Positions 25,464 to 34,298 of a stretch of 64,000 nucleotides of DNA are shown here, in pieces. A program made the position numbers and the translations under genes. Below the pieces are notes generated by a model that was not told the origin of the DNA, made no database searches, and saw only the letters and a list, made by a program, of their open reading frames with translations. Origin of the DNA: CAXXIC01 sp049315325 (GTDB taxonomy: Bacteria; Bacteroidota; Bacteroidia; Bacteroidales; UBA7332); NCBI GenBank assembly GCA_049315325.1, contig JBMOKJ010000008.1, positions 1 to 64,000 on the forward strand. Reading direction: 5' to 3'. Positions within the stretch are counted from its first letter, which is position 1. Each line of letters begins with the position of its first letter.

Positions 25464-26741
25464 ATGAAAATGAAAAATAAGCTAATATATGTAAGCATAG
25501 CCACAGTGGCTATTTTATCTGCCTGTCAGGATTTTAACGAGAAAAATTTTCCTGGCTACGATCAAATGGGTCTTCCTACCAATGTAGTTTCATACACTTA
25601 TGAAATTACGTCTGCCGATTATACAACTATTGCAAATGCGGTAAAGAAACCCATCAATGATTCGATTACTGCTAAGAAGTTAGAACTGAAAAATGCTAAA
25701 ACAAGTGCTGACTCGGCCGTTATTCAAGCTTCTCTGAATGCTATGAATACTCGATTATCATCCTATCCTGTCTATACCAGTGTTACTAAACTGGAGCAGA
25801 ACAAGTTTTTCAATAACGTTTTAAAGGCGAAGGATTATCTACCTATTTTATTCGCATTAAAATACCCTTATGCTGATGCAAATTCTAATATTAAAGTTAC
25901 CTACGATTTAGCTGATGCAGGCGATACTCTTTTGATATTCGCAGAGAATAAAGTGACTATTAGTGATGCTGAATATGGAGTAATGGGTAAAGGGTCTAAT
26001 CAACCTGGGAAATCAAACTATTTTTTGCCGACAATGCCAATTAACAATTACTTAAATACTTATTTGAAAAGTAAGTTTCCTTACGCATTAGCAAACGAAA
26101 CACGTTTGATTAAGTATAAGCTTTACACCCCAACTGCTTTATTGAATCAATATCGCGTTTTAACATTTAATGGTACCGATTGGAAAAATACTACTGACCT
26201 ATATTCATTCAAAAAAGGAAAATGGTTGGATGTCTTGATTTTAAAAGGATTGACTGAGTCAATGGGCGATTTTACTGGAGTAAATGTTTTGGGTGCTCAA
26301 GTGTGGGCATGGAACAGTTATAAGTATATGCTTATGACAGGGTATGTAGCCGGATCTTATTACGACAATGAAGATTGGTTGATTTCGCCAGCAATGAATC
26401 TGACTGAACGTGTAAATCCGTGGTTGAACTTTACTCATGTTGGTCGCTATTTTGGTGATATTGGAACGAGCAAAGATAAGATGAAGAAAGCCATTACGTT
26501 ATGGGTTTCTACAACAAGTGATGGTGTCACTTTTAATCCAAATGATTGGACACAATTAACTTTCCCCGAAGCAGGATATCCAAGCGGTGCTAACTGGACT
26601 TTTATTCCATCAACTCCTATTAGTTTAGCTGCTTATGCTGGTAAAAATAATGTTCGTATTGCATTTAAGTATTTGAGCACTGGCGCTGATAATGCGGCTG
26701 GTAGTTGGGAAGTGAAAAACGTTTACGTAACGGAAGAATAG
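25464..26741 (+). CDS. Lipoprotein with C-terminal choice-of-anchor-J-like domain, partner of the TonB receptor
   Basis: A 425-residue protein from the ATG at 25464 (a TTG two codons earlier is less likely). The lipoprotein signal ends ATVAILSAC (Cys21). The first half is unclassified, with a Lys/Ala/Asp-rich, probably helical stretch (KKLELKNAKTSADSAVIQA). The C-terminal part looks like a choice-of-anchor-J / DUF5017-type jelly roll: YDNEDWLISPAMNL, PWLNFTHVGRYFGD, ITLWVSTTSDGVTF and a final GSWEVKNVYV. It is probably surface-exposed and may help capture the ligand of the upstream receptor (inference from gene pairing). In other Bacteroidetes similar pairs are joined by a nuclease or phosphatase gene; none follows here. 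Confidence 0.75.
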   Translation: MKMKNKLIYVSIATVAILSACQDFNEKNFPGYDQMGLPTNVVSYTYEITSADYTTIANAVKKPINDSITAKKLELKNAKTSADSAVIQASLNAMNTRLSSYPVYTSVTKLEQNKFFNNVLKAKDYLPILFALKYPYADANSNIKVTYDLADAGDTLLIFAENKVTISDAEYGVMGKGSNQPGKSNYFLPTMPINNYLNTYLKSKFPYALANETRLIKYKLYTPTALLNQYRVLTFNGTDWKNTTDLYSFKKGKWLDVLILKGLTESMGDFTGVNVLGAQVWAWNSYKYMLMTGYVAGSYYDNEDWLISPAMNLTERVNPWLNFTHVGRYFGDIGTSKDKMKKAITLWVSTTSDGVTFNPNDWTQLTFPEAGYPSGANWTFIPSTPISLAAYAGKNNVRIAFKYLSTGADNAAGSWEVKNVYVTEE

Positions 26742-26756
26742 ATTAAATTATACCAT

Positions 26757-26792
26757 AAAAAATGCTGACTCAAATCTGGGTCAGCATTTTTT
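26757..26792. terminator. Terminator between the lipoprotein gene and metY
   Basis: A perfect 13-base stem (AAAAAATGCTGAC with GTCAGCATTTTTT) lies between convergent genes. T runs in both directions allow use by both. Confidence 0.88.
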
Positions 26793-26814
26793 TTGTCAGC
26801 AACAATTGTGTCGC

Positions 26815-28116
26815 TTATAGTTTATCAATCGCTTGTTGAATATCGGCTTTGATGTCTTCGATGTTTTCGATACCTACTGACACACGGAGTTGTCCTGGAA
26901 CGACTCCTGATTTTAGTTGCTCTTCTAAGCTCAACTGTTGGTGGGTAGTCGATGATGGGTGGATAATCAACGTTTTAGCATCACCTACGTTTGCCAAGTG
27001 GCTAATCAATTCGAGGCCGTCGATTAGTTTGTCGCCCAATTCCGGTGCGCCTTTCAAGCGAAAAGAGAGCACGCCACCGAATCCTTTTTTGAGGTATTTC
27101 TTCGCTAAAGCGTTGTATGGAGACGATTCCAATCCAGGATACTGTACGTTTTCGATTGCAGGGTGAGCTTCGAGCCATTTAGCCAAAGCTAATGCATTTT
27201 CTACGTGACGTTCTACGCGGAGCGAAAGTGTTTCGAGACCTTGCAACAACAAAAATGCATTGAATGGGCTCAGGGCATTTCCGTAGTCGCGAAGACCTTC
27301 TACACGAGCACGAATGATGAAGGCGATGTTGCCAAACGGACCATCTGTACCAAACACATCCCAAAATTTCAATCCGTGGTAGCCTTCCGATGGCTCGGTG
27401 AATTGAGGGAATTTACCATTACCCCAGTTGAAGTTTCCTCCATCTACAATTACACCGCCAACGCTGGTTCCGTGTCCACCGATCCATTTGGTAGCCGATT
27501 CTACTACGATGCTTGCGCCGTGCTCCAACGGACGGAAAAGGTATCCACCAGCTCCGAATGTATTGTCTACGATCAATGGAATATCGTGTTTTTTAGCAAC
27601 CGCTGCGATGGCTTCGAAATCGGGAATGTTGAATTTAGGATTTCCAATCGTTTCGAGGTAGATCGCTTTTGTTTTGTCGTCCACTAATTTGTCGAAATCT
27701 TCCGCTTTGTCGCCATCTACGAATTTCACTTGAATGCCGAGGCGTTTAAATTGTACTTTAAATTGGTTGTAGGTTCCACCATACAAGTAAGAAGTCGAAA
27801 CAATGTTTTCGCCTGATTCTACAATGTTTGTAATGGCAAGGAACTGAGCCGACTGACCTGATGCTGTGGCCAATGCAGCTACGCCGCCTTCGAGCGCTGC
27901 AACGCGTTTTTCGAACACGTCTGTTGTTGGGTTCATCAATCGGGTGTAGATGTTGCCAAACTCTTTCAGCGCGAAGAGATTTGCACCGTGCTCGGCATTT
28001 TTGAACACATACGAAGATGTTTGATAGATAGGCACAGCGCGTGAACCTGTAGTTGGGTCAGCCACCTGACCAGCATGCAATTGTAGTGTTTCGAATTTCA
28101 AATTTTGTGCAGACAT
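26815..28116 (-). CDS. metY: O-acetylhomoserine aminocarboxypropyltransferase (O-acetylhomoserine sulfhydrylase)
   Basis: A 433-residue cytoplasmic PLP enzyme of the Cys/Met metabolism family. It makes homocysteine from O-acetylhomoserine and sulfide. The start FETLQLHAGQVADPTTGSR and the length fit MetY rather than the shorter cystathionine enzymes (about 380-400). The PLP lysine is in ESATKWIGGHG (Lys210), with the conserved YTRLMNPTTDVFEKR before it. A normal promoter lies about 35 bases upstream of the start. I see no SAM riboswitch in that short leader. Some annotators call this family cysteine synthase-like. Confidence 0.94.
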   Translation of the reverse strand: MSAQNLKFETLQLHAGQVADPTTGSRAVPIYQTSSYVFKNAEHGANLFALKEFGNIYTRLMNPTTDVFEKRVAALEGGVAALATASGQSAQFLAITNIVESGENIVSTSYLYGGTYNQFKVQFKRLGIQVKFVDGDKAEDFDKLVDDKTKAIYLETIGNPKFNIPDFEAIAAVAKKHDIPLIVDNTFGAGGYLFRPLEHGASIVVESATKWIGGHGTSVGGVIVDGGNFNWGNGKFPQFTEPSEGYHGLKFWDVFGTDGPFGNIAFIIRARVEGLRDYGNALSPFNAFLLLQGLETLSLRVERHVENALALAKWLEAHPAIENVQYPGLESSPYNALAKKYLKKGFGGVLSFRLKGAPELGDKLIDGLELISHLANVGDAKTLIIHPSSTTHQQLSLEEQLKSGVVPGQLRVSVGIENIEDIKADIQQAIDKL

Positions 28117-28150
28117 TGTTTATATGGTTTAAATGTGAATAATCATAGTG

Positions 28151-28181
28151 CAAAGATATGCGCTTTGAACGTGATGACCAA
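28151..28181 (-). promoter_or_regulatory. metY promoter
   Basis: On the minus strand TTG (28181-28179) is followed after 20 bases by TATCTTTG (28158-28151). The leader to the metY start is only about 30 bases. Confidence 0.68.
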
Positions 28182-28290
28182 TACCACCGATTAGGTAAAG
28201 TGCTACTTAAAATTAGGTATATTGATAGGAATGTATCTCGAAATTGTTCGAAATGAATCATTTATCTGCGTAATCTGTAGGAGACAACTA

Positions 28291-28767
28291 TCATATTGCC
28301 AGCTTCACCATTACCTCTTCGTAGTCGTATTGCAGATCGGGGTGGAGCGATTCGAGCAACTTCCTAATTTTGAAAAACTGACGGGCATAAATCTTTTCAA
28401 TTACGCTGTTTTTACTTCGTGGGATAGGCATTGCGCGCAATTTCTGGCAGAAATGGATGTAGAGGTCAATCTCAGTACGTTTTTGACCCGAATATTTGGC
28501 ATATTTGGAAATAATCCGAAGAATCTTCTGGAGCGATTTTTTTGTTTGCGAAATATTTCGTCTGTTTATCTCTTTGAAAAGTGAGTCGATTTCCAAACAA
28601 ACACCTTCCAGATAAGCCTTTTCGTCGTCAGCATCGAACAGCAAATAGGAGAGAAGCTCTTTGTTTTCTTTCTTGTATTTTATCAGCCGGATACACAAAT
28701 CCATCACTACTTCGGGAGGAAGGTGATTCAATTCGGTACGAAGTTCACTGAGCGATGCGGCTTTCAT
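28291..28767 (-). CDS. Conserved hypothetical protein, possibly DUF6155 family
   Basis: A 158-residue soluble, probably all-helical protein without signal peptide. It begins MKAASLSELRTELNHLPPEV and continues with charged helices (LIKYKKENKELLSYLLF, EIDSLFKEINRRNISQTKK). It resembles small Bacteroidetes proteins labelled DUF6155, but I hold that lightly. No function can be assigned. It lies between metY and a divergent aminotransferase, with its own upstream region. Confidence 0.7.
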   Translation of the reverse strand: MKAASLSELRTELNHLPPEVVMDLCIRLIKYKKENKELLSYLLFDADDEKAYLEGVCLEIDSLFKEINRRNISQTKKSLQKILRIISKYAKYSGQKRTEIDLYIHFCQKLRAMPIPRSKNSVIEKIYARQFFKIRKLLESLHPDLQYDYEEVMVKLAI

Positions 28768-28881
28768 TTGCTATACGATAGAATGTTTTGATTTGCAAAT
28801 GTATTGTTTTTATCCCAAACTTTCTTTTTGAAATAAATTCATACCTATTTTAAACAAAACAAACCGAATATTTACGATTTA

Positions 28882-28913
28882 TTTGTAATTACCCTATTTT
28901 GATGATAAATTTG
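28882..28913 (+). promoter_or_regulatory. Promoter of the aminotransferase gene
   Basis: TTTG at 28882-28885 is followed after 20 bases by TAAATTTG at 28906-28913, an excellent match to the Bacteroidetes pattern. The start codon is 70 bases downstream. Confidence 0.76.
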
Positions 28914-28983
28914 CAAACCCGAATCGTAAACCGTCGATTTCTATGTGTTTATGTTTTGAGGAACTTAATAAATCAACCAGAAT

Positions 28984-30183
28984 ATGCCTCAAATTTCAGA
29001 ACGCGGCGTCATCATGCCGGCTTCACCTATTCGTAAATTAGTGCCGTTGGCCAACAAAGCCAAAGCTAAAGGAGTGACGGTTTACCACCTTAATATTGGT
29101 CAGCCCGACCTGCCAACCCCCGAAGTAGGACTCGAAGCCATTCGCAACATCGATCGTAAAATATTGGAATACAGCCCTAGTGAAGGTATCGCCTCGTTGC
29201 GTGAAAAGTTGGTGCATTACTATGCCAAATTCAACATCAATGTAACTGCCGATGAGATTATCATTACAACCGGCGGCTCAGAAGCGGTATTGTTTGCGTT
29301 TATGGCGTGTCTTGATCCGGGCGACGAAATAATTGTTCCAGAACCTGCCTATGCCAATTACATGGCGTTTGCTATCTCTGCAGGTGCGGTAATCAAGACC
29401 TGTCCTTCGTCTATCGAAGAGGGATTTGCATTGCCATCAGTCGATAAATTTGAAGCGTTAATTACACCCCGAACAAAAGGCATCCTAATTTGTAATCCTA
29501 ACAATCCAACTGGTTATCTCTACACACAAAAAGAGATGAATCAGATTCGTGATTTGGTGAAGAAATATGATTTGTTTCTGTTTTCGGATGAGGTTTACCG
29601 CGAGTTTTGCTACACTGGAGCACCTTATATCTCAGCTTTTCACCTCGATGATATCGAAGACAATGTTGTACTAATCGATTCTGTGTCGAAACGCTATAGC
29701 GAATGTGGAATCCGTGTTGGAGCATTAATCAGCAAAAACAAAACAATACGCGACAGCGTGATGAAATTTTGCCAAGCACGTCTCAGTCCGCCATTGATTG
29801 GTCAGATATGTGCCGAAGCATCACTCGATGCACCGGAAGAATACTTGCTACAGACGTACAACGAATACGTTGAGCGTCGCAAGTTTCTGATTGACGGTTT
29901 GAACCGTATTCCGGGTTGTTATTCGCCAATTCCGATGGGCGCATTCTACACTGTGGCACGACTTCCTGTTGACGATGCAGATAAATTCTGCTCGTGGTGC
30001 CTCGAAGAGTTTCAATACGAAGGTCAAACCATCTTTATGGCACCAGGTTCAGGTTTCTACACCACCGAAGGATTGGGTCGCGACGAAGTGCGAATTGCCT
30101 ATGTTTTGAAAAAAGATGATTTAGCAAAGGCGTTGATTGTGTTGCAAAAAGCGTTGGAGGCTTATCCTGGAAGAACGATCTAA
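28984..30183 (+). CDS. PLP-dependent aminotransferase class I/II, aspartate aminotransferase-like
   Basis: A 399-residue fold-type I aminotransferase. Key positions are NPNNPTG (171-177), the Asp and Tyr of FSDEVYREF (Asp202, Tyr205), and the PLP lysine in DSVSKRYSECGIRVG (Lys236). The substrate arginine is expected in GLGRDEVRIAYVLKK near the C-terminus. Its likely reaction moves amino groups between aspartate or another amino acid and 2-oxoglutarate. The exact substrate cannot be read by eye. The next gene, a LolC/E-like permease, starts 24 bases after the stop, so the two are probably cotranscribed. Confidence 0.9.
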   Translation: MPQISERGVIMPASPIRKLVPLANKAKAKGVTVYHLNIGQPDLPTPEVGLEAIRNIDRKILEYSPSEGIASLREKLVHYYAKFNINVTADEIIITTGGSEAVLFAFMACLDPGDEIIVPEPAYANYMAFAISAGAVIKTCPSSIEEGFALPSVDKFEALITPRTKGILICNPNNPTGYLYTQKEMNQIRDLVKKYDLFLFSDEVYREFCYTGAPYISAFHLDDIEDNVVLIDSVSKRYSECGIRVGALISKNKTIRDSVMKFCQARLSPPLIGQICAEASLDAPEEYLLQTYNEYVERRKFLIDGLNRIPGCYSPIPMGAFYTVARLPVDDADKFCSWCLEEFQYEGQTIFMAPGSGFYTTEGLGRDEVRIAYVLKKDDLAKALIVLQKALEAYPGRTI

Positions 30184-30207
30184 TTTCATATTGCGGAATG
30201 TAAATCA

Positions 30208-31452
30208 ATGAATTTAGAATTATTTATAGCCAGAAAAATCCATTTTGGTACAACGGGGGAGAAACGAGTTTCTCCCCCTGCTGTACGTATTGCCATGATT
30301 GGTATTGCTTTGGGGCTCGCTGTGATGATTCTCTCTGTTTCGATTGTTATTGGTTTTAAGAAGGAGATTCGAAATAAAGTCATTGGGTTTGGCTCGCACA
30401 TTCAGGTCACACATTTCGATAGCAATAACTCGTATGAGTTGCAACCGATTCGTGTCAGCGATACGCTGATGAGTGAAATACGGAATAGCGAAGGTGTCGT
30501 CCACGCGCAACGTTTTGCTACCAAGCCTGGAATCATAAAACTCGATAATGAGTTTCAGGGAATTGTGCTGAAAGGTATTTCGAAAGAGTACGATTGGCAA
30601 TTTTTTCGTCAGAATCTCATTGAAGGAGAGCTGATTAACACAAAAAGAGCCCAAACTTCGAATGATGTGATGATTTCGAAAACCATTGCCAACAAACTTA
30701 ATTTAAAAGTTGGCGACTCTTTTCTGACCTATTTTGTGGAACACAACTTGCGTGTACGAAAATTTACGATTAGAGGGATTTATCAAACGAATTTTACGGA
30801 ATACGACAAGGCCTTTGTATTGGCTGATATGCGGCACATTCAAAAATTGAATGGATGGAGCATCGACGATGCGGGTGGAGTAGAGGTGACTGTTGGCGAT
30901 TTCGACAACTTAGATCAAGCAACACTTGGCTTGTCCGAGAAGCTCACAAACCGAATTCTGAAGCTTGAAAATTACTATTATGTTCGCTCTATTAAAGACC
31001 TTAACCCTCAGATTTTCAGTTGGCTGGAGTTGCTTGATATGAATGTATGGATTATCCTGTTTTTGATGATATCGGTTGCGGGATTCACCATGATTTCGGG
31101 TCTGTTGATTATCATTCTGGAACGAACCAACATGATTGGAGTTCTAAAAGCGATGGGCGCAAACAATGTCAGCATTCGTAAAGTATTCCTTTATGTGTCA
31201 TTCTTTCTGATTGGTCGTGGTATGATTTGGGGAAATGTGATTGGGTTGTCGTTAGCAATCATTCAACAACATTTTCACATAATTTCTCTAAACCCCGAAG
31301 TCTATTACTTAACTGCCGTGCCAATCGATTTGAACTGGATTTACCTTATTATCCTCAATATTGGGGCTCTGATTTTATCAATGGCGATGCTTATTGGCCC
31401 ATCTTATTTGATTTCAAAGATCAGACCTTCAAATTCAATTCGGTTCGAATAA
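30208..31452 (+). CDS. ABC transporter permease of the LolC/LolE (FtsX) type
   Basis: A 414-residue inner membrane protein that begins MNLELFIARKIHFG. The first transmembrane segment is at about residues 28-52 (ALGLAVMILSVSIVIGF). A periplasmic domain follows, then three C-terminal segments and the coupling stretch LERTNMIGVLKAMGANN. This is the architecture of LolC/LolE, which extract lipoproteins from the inner membrane with the ATPase LolD. No lolD is nearby. In Bacteroidetes such permease genes often stand apart from their ATPase, so a lipoprotein-release role is plausible but unproven. Confidence 0.88.
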   Translation: MNLELFIARKIHFGTTGEKRVSPPAVRIAMIGIALGLAVMILSVSIVIGFKKEIRNKVIGFGSHIQVTHFDSNNSYELQPIRVSDTLMSEIRNSEGVVHAQRFATKPGIIKLDNEFQGIVLKGISKEYDWQFFRQNLIEGELINTKRAQTSNDVMISKTIANKLNLKVGDSFLTYFVEHNLRVRKFTIRGIYQTNFTEYDKAFVLADMRHIQKLNGWSIDDAGGVEVTVGDFDNLDQATLGLSEKLTNRILKLENYYYVRSIKDLNPQIFSWLELLDMNVWIILFLMISVAGFTMISGLLIIILERTNMIGVLKAMGANNVSIRKVFLYVSFFLIGRGMIWGNVIGLSLAIIQQHFHIISLNPEVYYLTAVPIDLNWIYLIILNIGALILSMAMLIGPSYLISKIRPSNSIRFE

Positions 31453-31555
31453 ATCACTTGTTAATAAGCGGTAAAAGGAACAATATTCTCATTATTTTGT
31501 TTATTTTCGTAACAGAAAGAAATATCCCCATAAATTAACATCAATACACCAGATT

Positions 31556-32005
31556 GTGAGTATCATTAAACCCGGAAAGCCAATTGGAATCGCTTGCGAC
31601 CATGCTGGTTATGAATTAAAACAATATTTGCTTGAAGTATTCAAACAGAAAAAAATAGAGGTCAAAGATTTTGGCACTTACTCAACTGATAGCGTGGATT
31701 ATGCTGATTATGCGCACCCTTTGGCTACTGCAGTTGAGAATGATGAAGTCTATCCCGGAATTGCCATTTGCGGAAGCGGAAACGGAATAAATATAACTTT
31801 GAATAAGCACCAAGGCATTCGAGCAGCACTTTGCTGGAGTGTTGAAATTGCTCATCTGGCTCGACAACATAATGATGCGAATATTTGTACACTACCCGGA
31901 CGCTTTATTACAAAAGAAGAGGGACTTTTCATTACAGATACTTTCTTGAAGACTGAGTTTGAAGGTGGTCGACACCAATGTAGAATTGATAAAATTCCAG
32001 TTTGA
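31556..32005 (+). CDS. rpiB: Ribose-5-phosphate isomerase B
   Basis: A 149-residue RpiB/LacAB-family enzyme of the pentose phosphate pathway, which interconverts ribose-5-phosphate and ribulose-5-phosphate. The motifs are GIACDHAGYELKQYL (11-25) and AICGSGNGINITLNKHQGIR (70-89), with the catalytic cysteine at position 72, and RQHNDANICTLPGRFI. The start is GTG, because no ATG lies near the conserved N-terminus. It is a separate unit after the permease gene and ends in a hairpin. Confidence 0.95.
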   Translation: MSIIKPGKPIGIACDHAGYELKQYLLEVFKQKKIEVKDFGTYSTDSVDYADYAHPLATAVENDEVYPGIAICGSGNGINITLNKHQGIRAALCWSVEIAHLARQHNDANICTLPGRFITKEEGLFITDTFLKTEFEGGRHQCRIDKIPV

Positions 32006-32017
32006 TATATTCTTATT

Positions 32018-32057
32018 ACGAACAAAGTCTATTCAATATGTGATAGGCTTTGTTCGT
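32018..32057. terminator. Terminator between rpiB and the RsmB/F-like gene
   Basis: A 15-pair stem with one G-U (ACGAACAAAGTCTAT with ATAGGCTTTGTTCGT) lies between two convergent genes and directly abuts the stop codon of the minus-strand gene. The following T run is short. Confidence 0.6.
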
Positions 32058-33437
32058 TTATGTCCAAAACGATTTTATTTCTTCGGGGTTATATGACGAT
32101 CGAATTCGCCATTGGTTTGGGTATAGATTATTTGCTCTGCTACCAATGTTTTTTACCCAACCAATTGGATGACCGAGATAGGTGAGAAGGATGTAGCCTT
32201 TGGGTTGATTGTCAGGTAATTTCAGCACTTCTGTTTTTAGAAAAGAGAGTGCAAGAGTAATGTCAACTTCGCAAACTGAGAATATTTCACTATTCAATAT
32301 GTTGCTCATCGCTAGGTTGTGGGTTGGAACAAAATCGTGCCCCTTAATTTCGGCAATGTTTATTCCCTTGTGCAAAATGCTACATTTATTAGACAGTATA
32401 TCAATCTGATTTTCAAATAGTTTATTGGTGGCAACTAAACTGTTATTTTCAATTGCAAAGTTGAAATCACTGTTATTTATTATCCATGATTTAAGGTCAG
32501 ATGGAAAGGTTGAAGGTTTTTTCGCTTGTTTGTTTTTCTTCGGTTTTATTACCCGACGATTCTCAGAATCTGATTTCTGAATAACGGCTAAGAAGAAACC
32601 CTCTCCATTCGTTTTATGTGGAAAGAAACGATATGATGGCAACTTTCCATCCAACTCGCGAGTAATATTCCATTGCGATTCAATATCTATCGGAAGTATC
32701 TCAGCATCATAGTTTTGTGTAATATACGCCAAATTGTGCTCATTCTCCTCAAGGTTGTAAGTACAGGTGCTGTAAATCATTATTCCACCAGGCTTGAGCG
32801 CATCCCAAATGTCATCAATTATTTGTTGCTGCCTTAGAGCGCATTGCTGCACATTATATTCCGACCATTCATTCATTGAGTCGGAATCTTTGCGAAACAT
32901 TCCTTCGCCAGAGCAAGGTGCATCGACTACTATTGCATCAAAAAAATGAGTTAGTTTTCCTAAATCACTCGGACTGTTTTGTGTAACAACTATGTTTGGA
33001 TGACCCCATTTTATAAGGTTTTCAGCCAAAATATAAGAGCGATTTCGAATAATTTCGTTCGAGACTAAAAGACAATTGTTTGGCAAAAGAGTTCGAAAAT
33101 GTGTCGATTTGCCACCTGGTGCAGCACAAAGGTCTAGAACACACTCTGCTCCTTTAATATGCTGTTTGACTGCCTTCTCAAGAAACATCGAAGAAGCCTC
33201 TTGTACATAATAACAACCAGCATGAAAAAGTGGATCGAAAGTGAAATTTGGACGTTCATTTAGGTAATAGGCGTCTTTACACCAAGGAATCTGTTGGAAG
33301 GATAGTTGTTCGTTGGTTTTGAAGCGATTAATTCGAATAGAAATTGGAGAATCAGTAGAAAGAGCTTTTTCGAATGCATCGAATTCTTCGGAAAGTAACG
33401 TTAATGTGCGTTCAATAAACGGTTTTGGCAAGTTCAT
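32058..33437 (-). CDS. RsmB/RsmF-type RNA cytosine-5 methyltransferase
   Basis: A 459-residue NOL1/NOP2/Sun-family methyltransferase. The S-adenosylmethionine motif is VLDLCAAPGGKSTHF (100-114). Both catalytic cysteines are present: DAPCSGEGM (Cys175) and STCTYNLEENE (Cys225). The C-terminal part, about residues 300-459, looks like the RsmF-type domain (EGFFLAVIQKS before it, GYILLTYLGHPIGWVKN near the end). The probable target is 16S rRNA, perhaps C1407, but a tRNA is possible. I chose the ATG at 33437 because MNLPKPFIERT begins the family homology. A start at 33485 would run through the palindromic promoter region. Confidence 0.88.
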   Translation of the reverse strand: MNLPKPFIERTLTLLSEEFDAFEKALSTDSPISIRINRFKTNEQLSFQQIPWCKDAYYLNERPNFTFDPLFHAGCYYVQEASSMFLEKAVKQHIKGAECVLDLCAAPGGKSTHFRTLLPNNCLLVSNEIIRNRSYILAENLIKWGHPNIVVTQNSPSDLGKLTHFFDAIVVDAPCSGEGMFRKDSDSMNEWSEYNVQQCALRQQQIIDDIWDALKPGGIMIYSTCTYNLEENEHNLAYITQNYDAEILPIDIESQWNITRELDGKLPSYRFFPHKTNGEGFFLAVIQKSDSENRRVIKPKKNKQAKKPSTFPSDLKSWIINNSDFNFAIENNSLVATNKLFENQIDILSNKCSILHKGINIAEIKGHDFVPTHNLAMSNILNSEIFSVCEVDITLALSFLKTEVLKLPDNQPKGYILLTYLGHPIGWVKNIGSRANNLYPNQWRIRSSYNPEEIKSFWT

Positions 33438-33445
33438 AAGCTCAT

Positions 33446-33477
33446 TTTTGGACAAAAATATGTATTTTTGTCCAAAA
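33446..33477. promoter_or_regulatory. Palindromic shared control region between two divergent methyltransferase genes
   Basis: A perfect inverted repeat with 15-base arms (TTTTGGACAAAAATA and TATTTTTGTCCAAAA) and a 2-base spacer fills most of the 49-base gap. Each strand carries a TATTTTTG -7 element inside it (33463-33470 plus, 33460-33453 minus). Start codons lie 9 bases beyond one end and 10 beyond the other. Normal -33 elements are absent. Confidence 0.65.
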
Positions 33478-33486
33478 TACAACAAT

Positions 33487-34191
33487 ATGCAGTCAGCACT
33501 CTATCTTATTCCAGTTACTTTGGGAGAAACAGATCTTTCTAAAGTCTTGCCGGCCTTCAACTTAACCATAATCAAATCGCTAAGTCATTTTGTCGTTGAA
33601 GATATCCGTTCTGCACGCCGATTCCTCAAAAAATGTGATTCGTCTATTGAAATCGATAACTTGACTTTTTTTGAGTTAAATAAATATACCTCGCCAACAA
33701 TCATTTCCGATTACCTAAAACCTTTGGTTTCAGGATTTTCAGTGGGAGTATTGTCAGAAGCAGGATGTCCTGCAATAGCTGATCCTGGAGCCGCAGTTGT
33801 GGAAATTGCCCAGTCGAAAGGATATAAAGTGGTGCCCTTAGTAGGGCCTACATCAATTCTTTTATCGTTAATGGCTTCGGGTTTCAATGGACAAAGTTTT
33901 GCTTTTCATGGCTATTTGCCAATCGAAAATAGTCAGCGTATTGCTAAATTGAAGAGTTTAGAACAGAGTGTTTATAATGAAGATCAGACACAAATATTTA
34001 TTGAAACACCTTATCGAAATCAGAAATTAATTGAAGATTTACTCAAAAACTGTAAATCATTTACTAAGCTCTGTATTGCTGCCAATTTAACATGTGACAA
34101 TGAATTAGTCTTAACAAAAAGTATTGGGGATTGGAATAATAAAACTCCTGATTTATCAAAAATTCCTTCCATATTCCTTTTATACAAATGA
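33487..34191 (+). CDS. SAM-dependent methyltransferase, tetrapyrrole methylase fold (RsmI-like)
   Basis: A 234-residue protein of the TP-methylase fold. The pattern is GVLSEAGCPAIADPGAAVVE, then VPLVGPTSILLSLMASGFNG and FAFHGYLPIE, as in RsmI, which 2'-O-methylates C1402 of 16S rRNA. The N-terminus differs from canonical RsmI (MQSALYLIPVTLGE rather than LYVVATPIGN). Bacteroidetes have a second such family, so RsmI function is likely but not certain. The ATG at 33487 begins the homology. It faces the RsmF-like gene across a palindromic promoter, hinting at joint control of two rRNA modification genes. Confidence 0.82.
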   Translation: MQSALYLIPVTLGETDLSKVLPAFNLTIIKSLSHFVVEDIRSARRFLKKCDSSIEIDNLTFFELNKYTSPTIISDYLKPLVSGFSVGVLSEAGCPAIADPGAAVVEIAQSKGYKVVPLVGPTSILLSLMASGFNGQSFAFHGYLPIENSQRIAKLKSLEQSVYNEDQTQIFIETPYRNQKLIEDLLKNCKSFTKLCIAANLTCDNELVLTKSIGDWNNKTPDLSKIPSIFLLYK

Positions 34192-34298
34192 CTAGTATAT
34201 GTGAATAAATAAATTGTATTTATGTTAAAAACAATTTAATTCTACATTATTTTCGCTTTTTTTATTATATTCGCCTTTCCTACTTTATTGTAAATTAT

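Noticed and set aside
22813..26741. SusC/SusD polysaccharide utilisation locus
   Set aside because: The lipoprotein has no SusD-like features and there are no glycoside hydrolase genes nearby.
26815..28290. Possible SAM riboswitch before metY
   Set aside because: The promoter leaves a leader of only about 30 bases, and no conserved SAM aptamer blocks are visible.
33313..33486. Longer N-terminus for the RsmI-like protein
   Set aside because: The added stretch lies within the divergent methyltransferase gene on the other strand and runs through the palindrome. The conserved protein begins at 33487.
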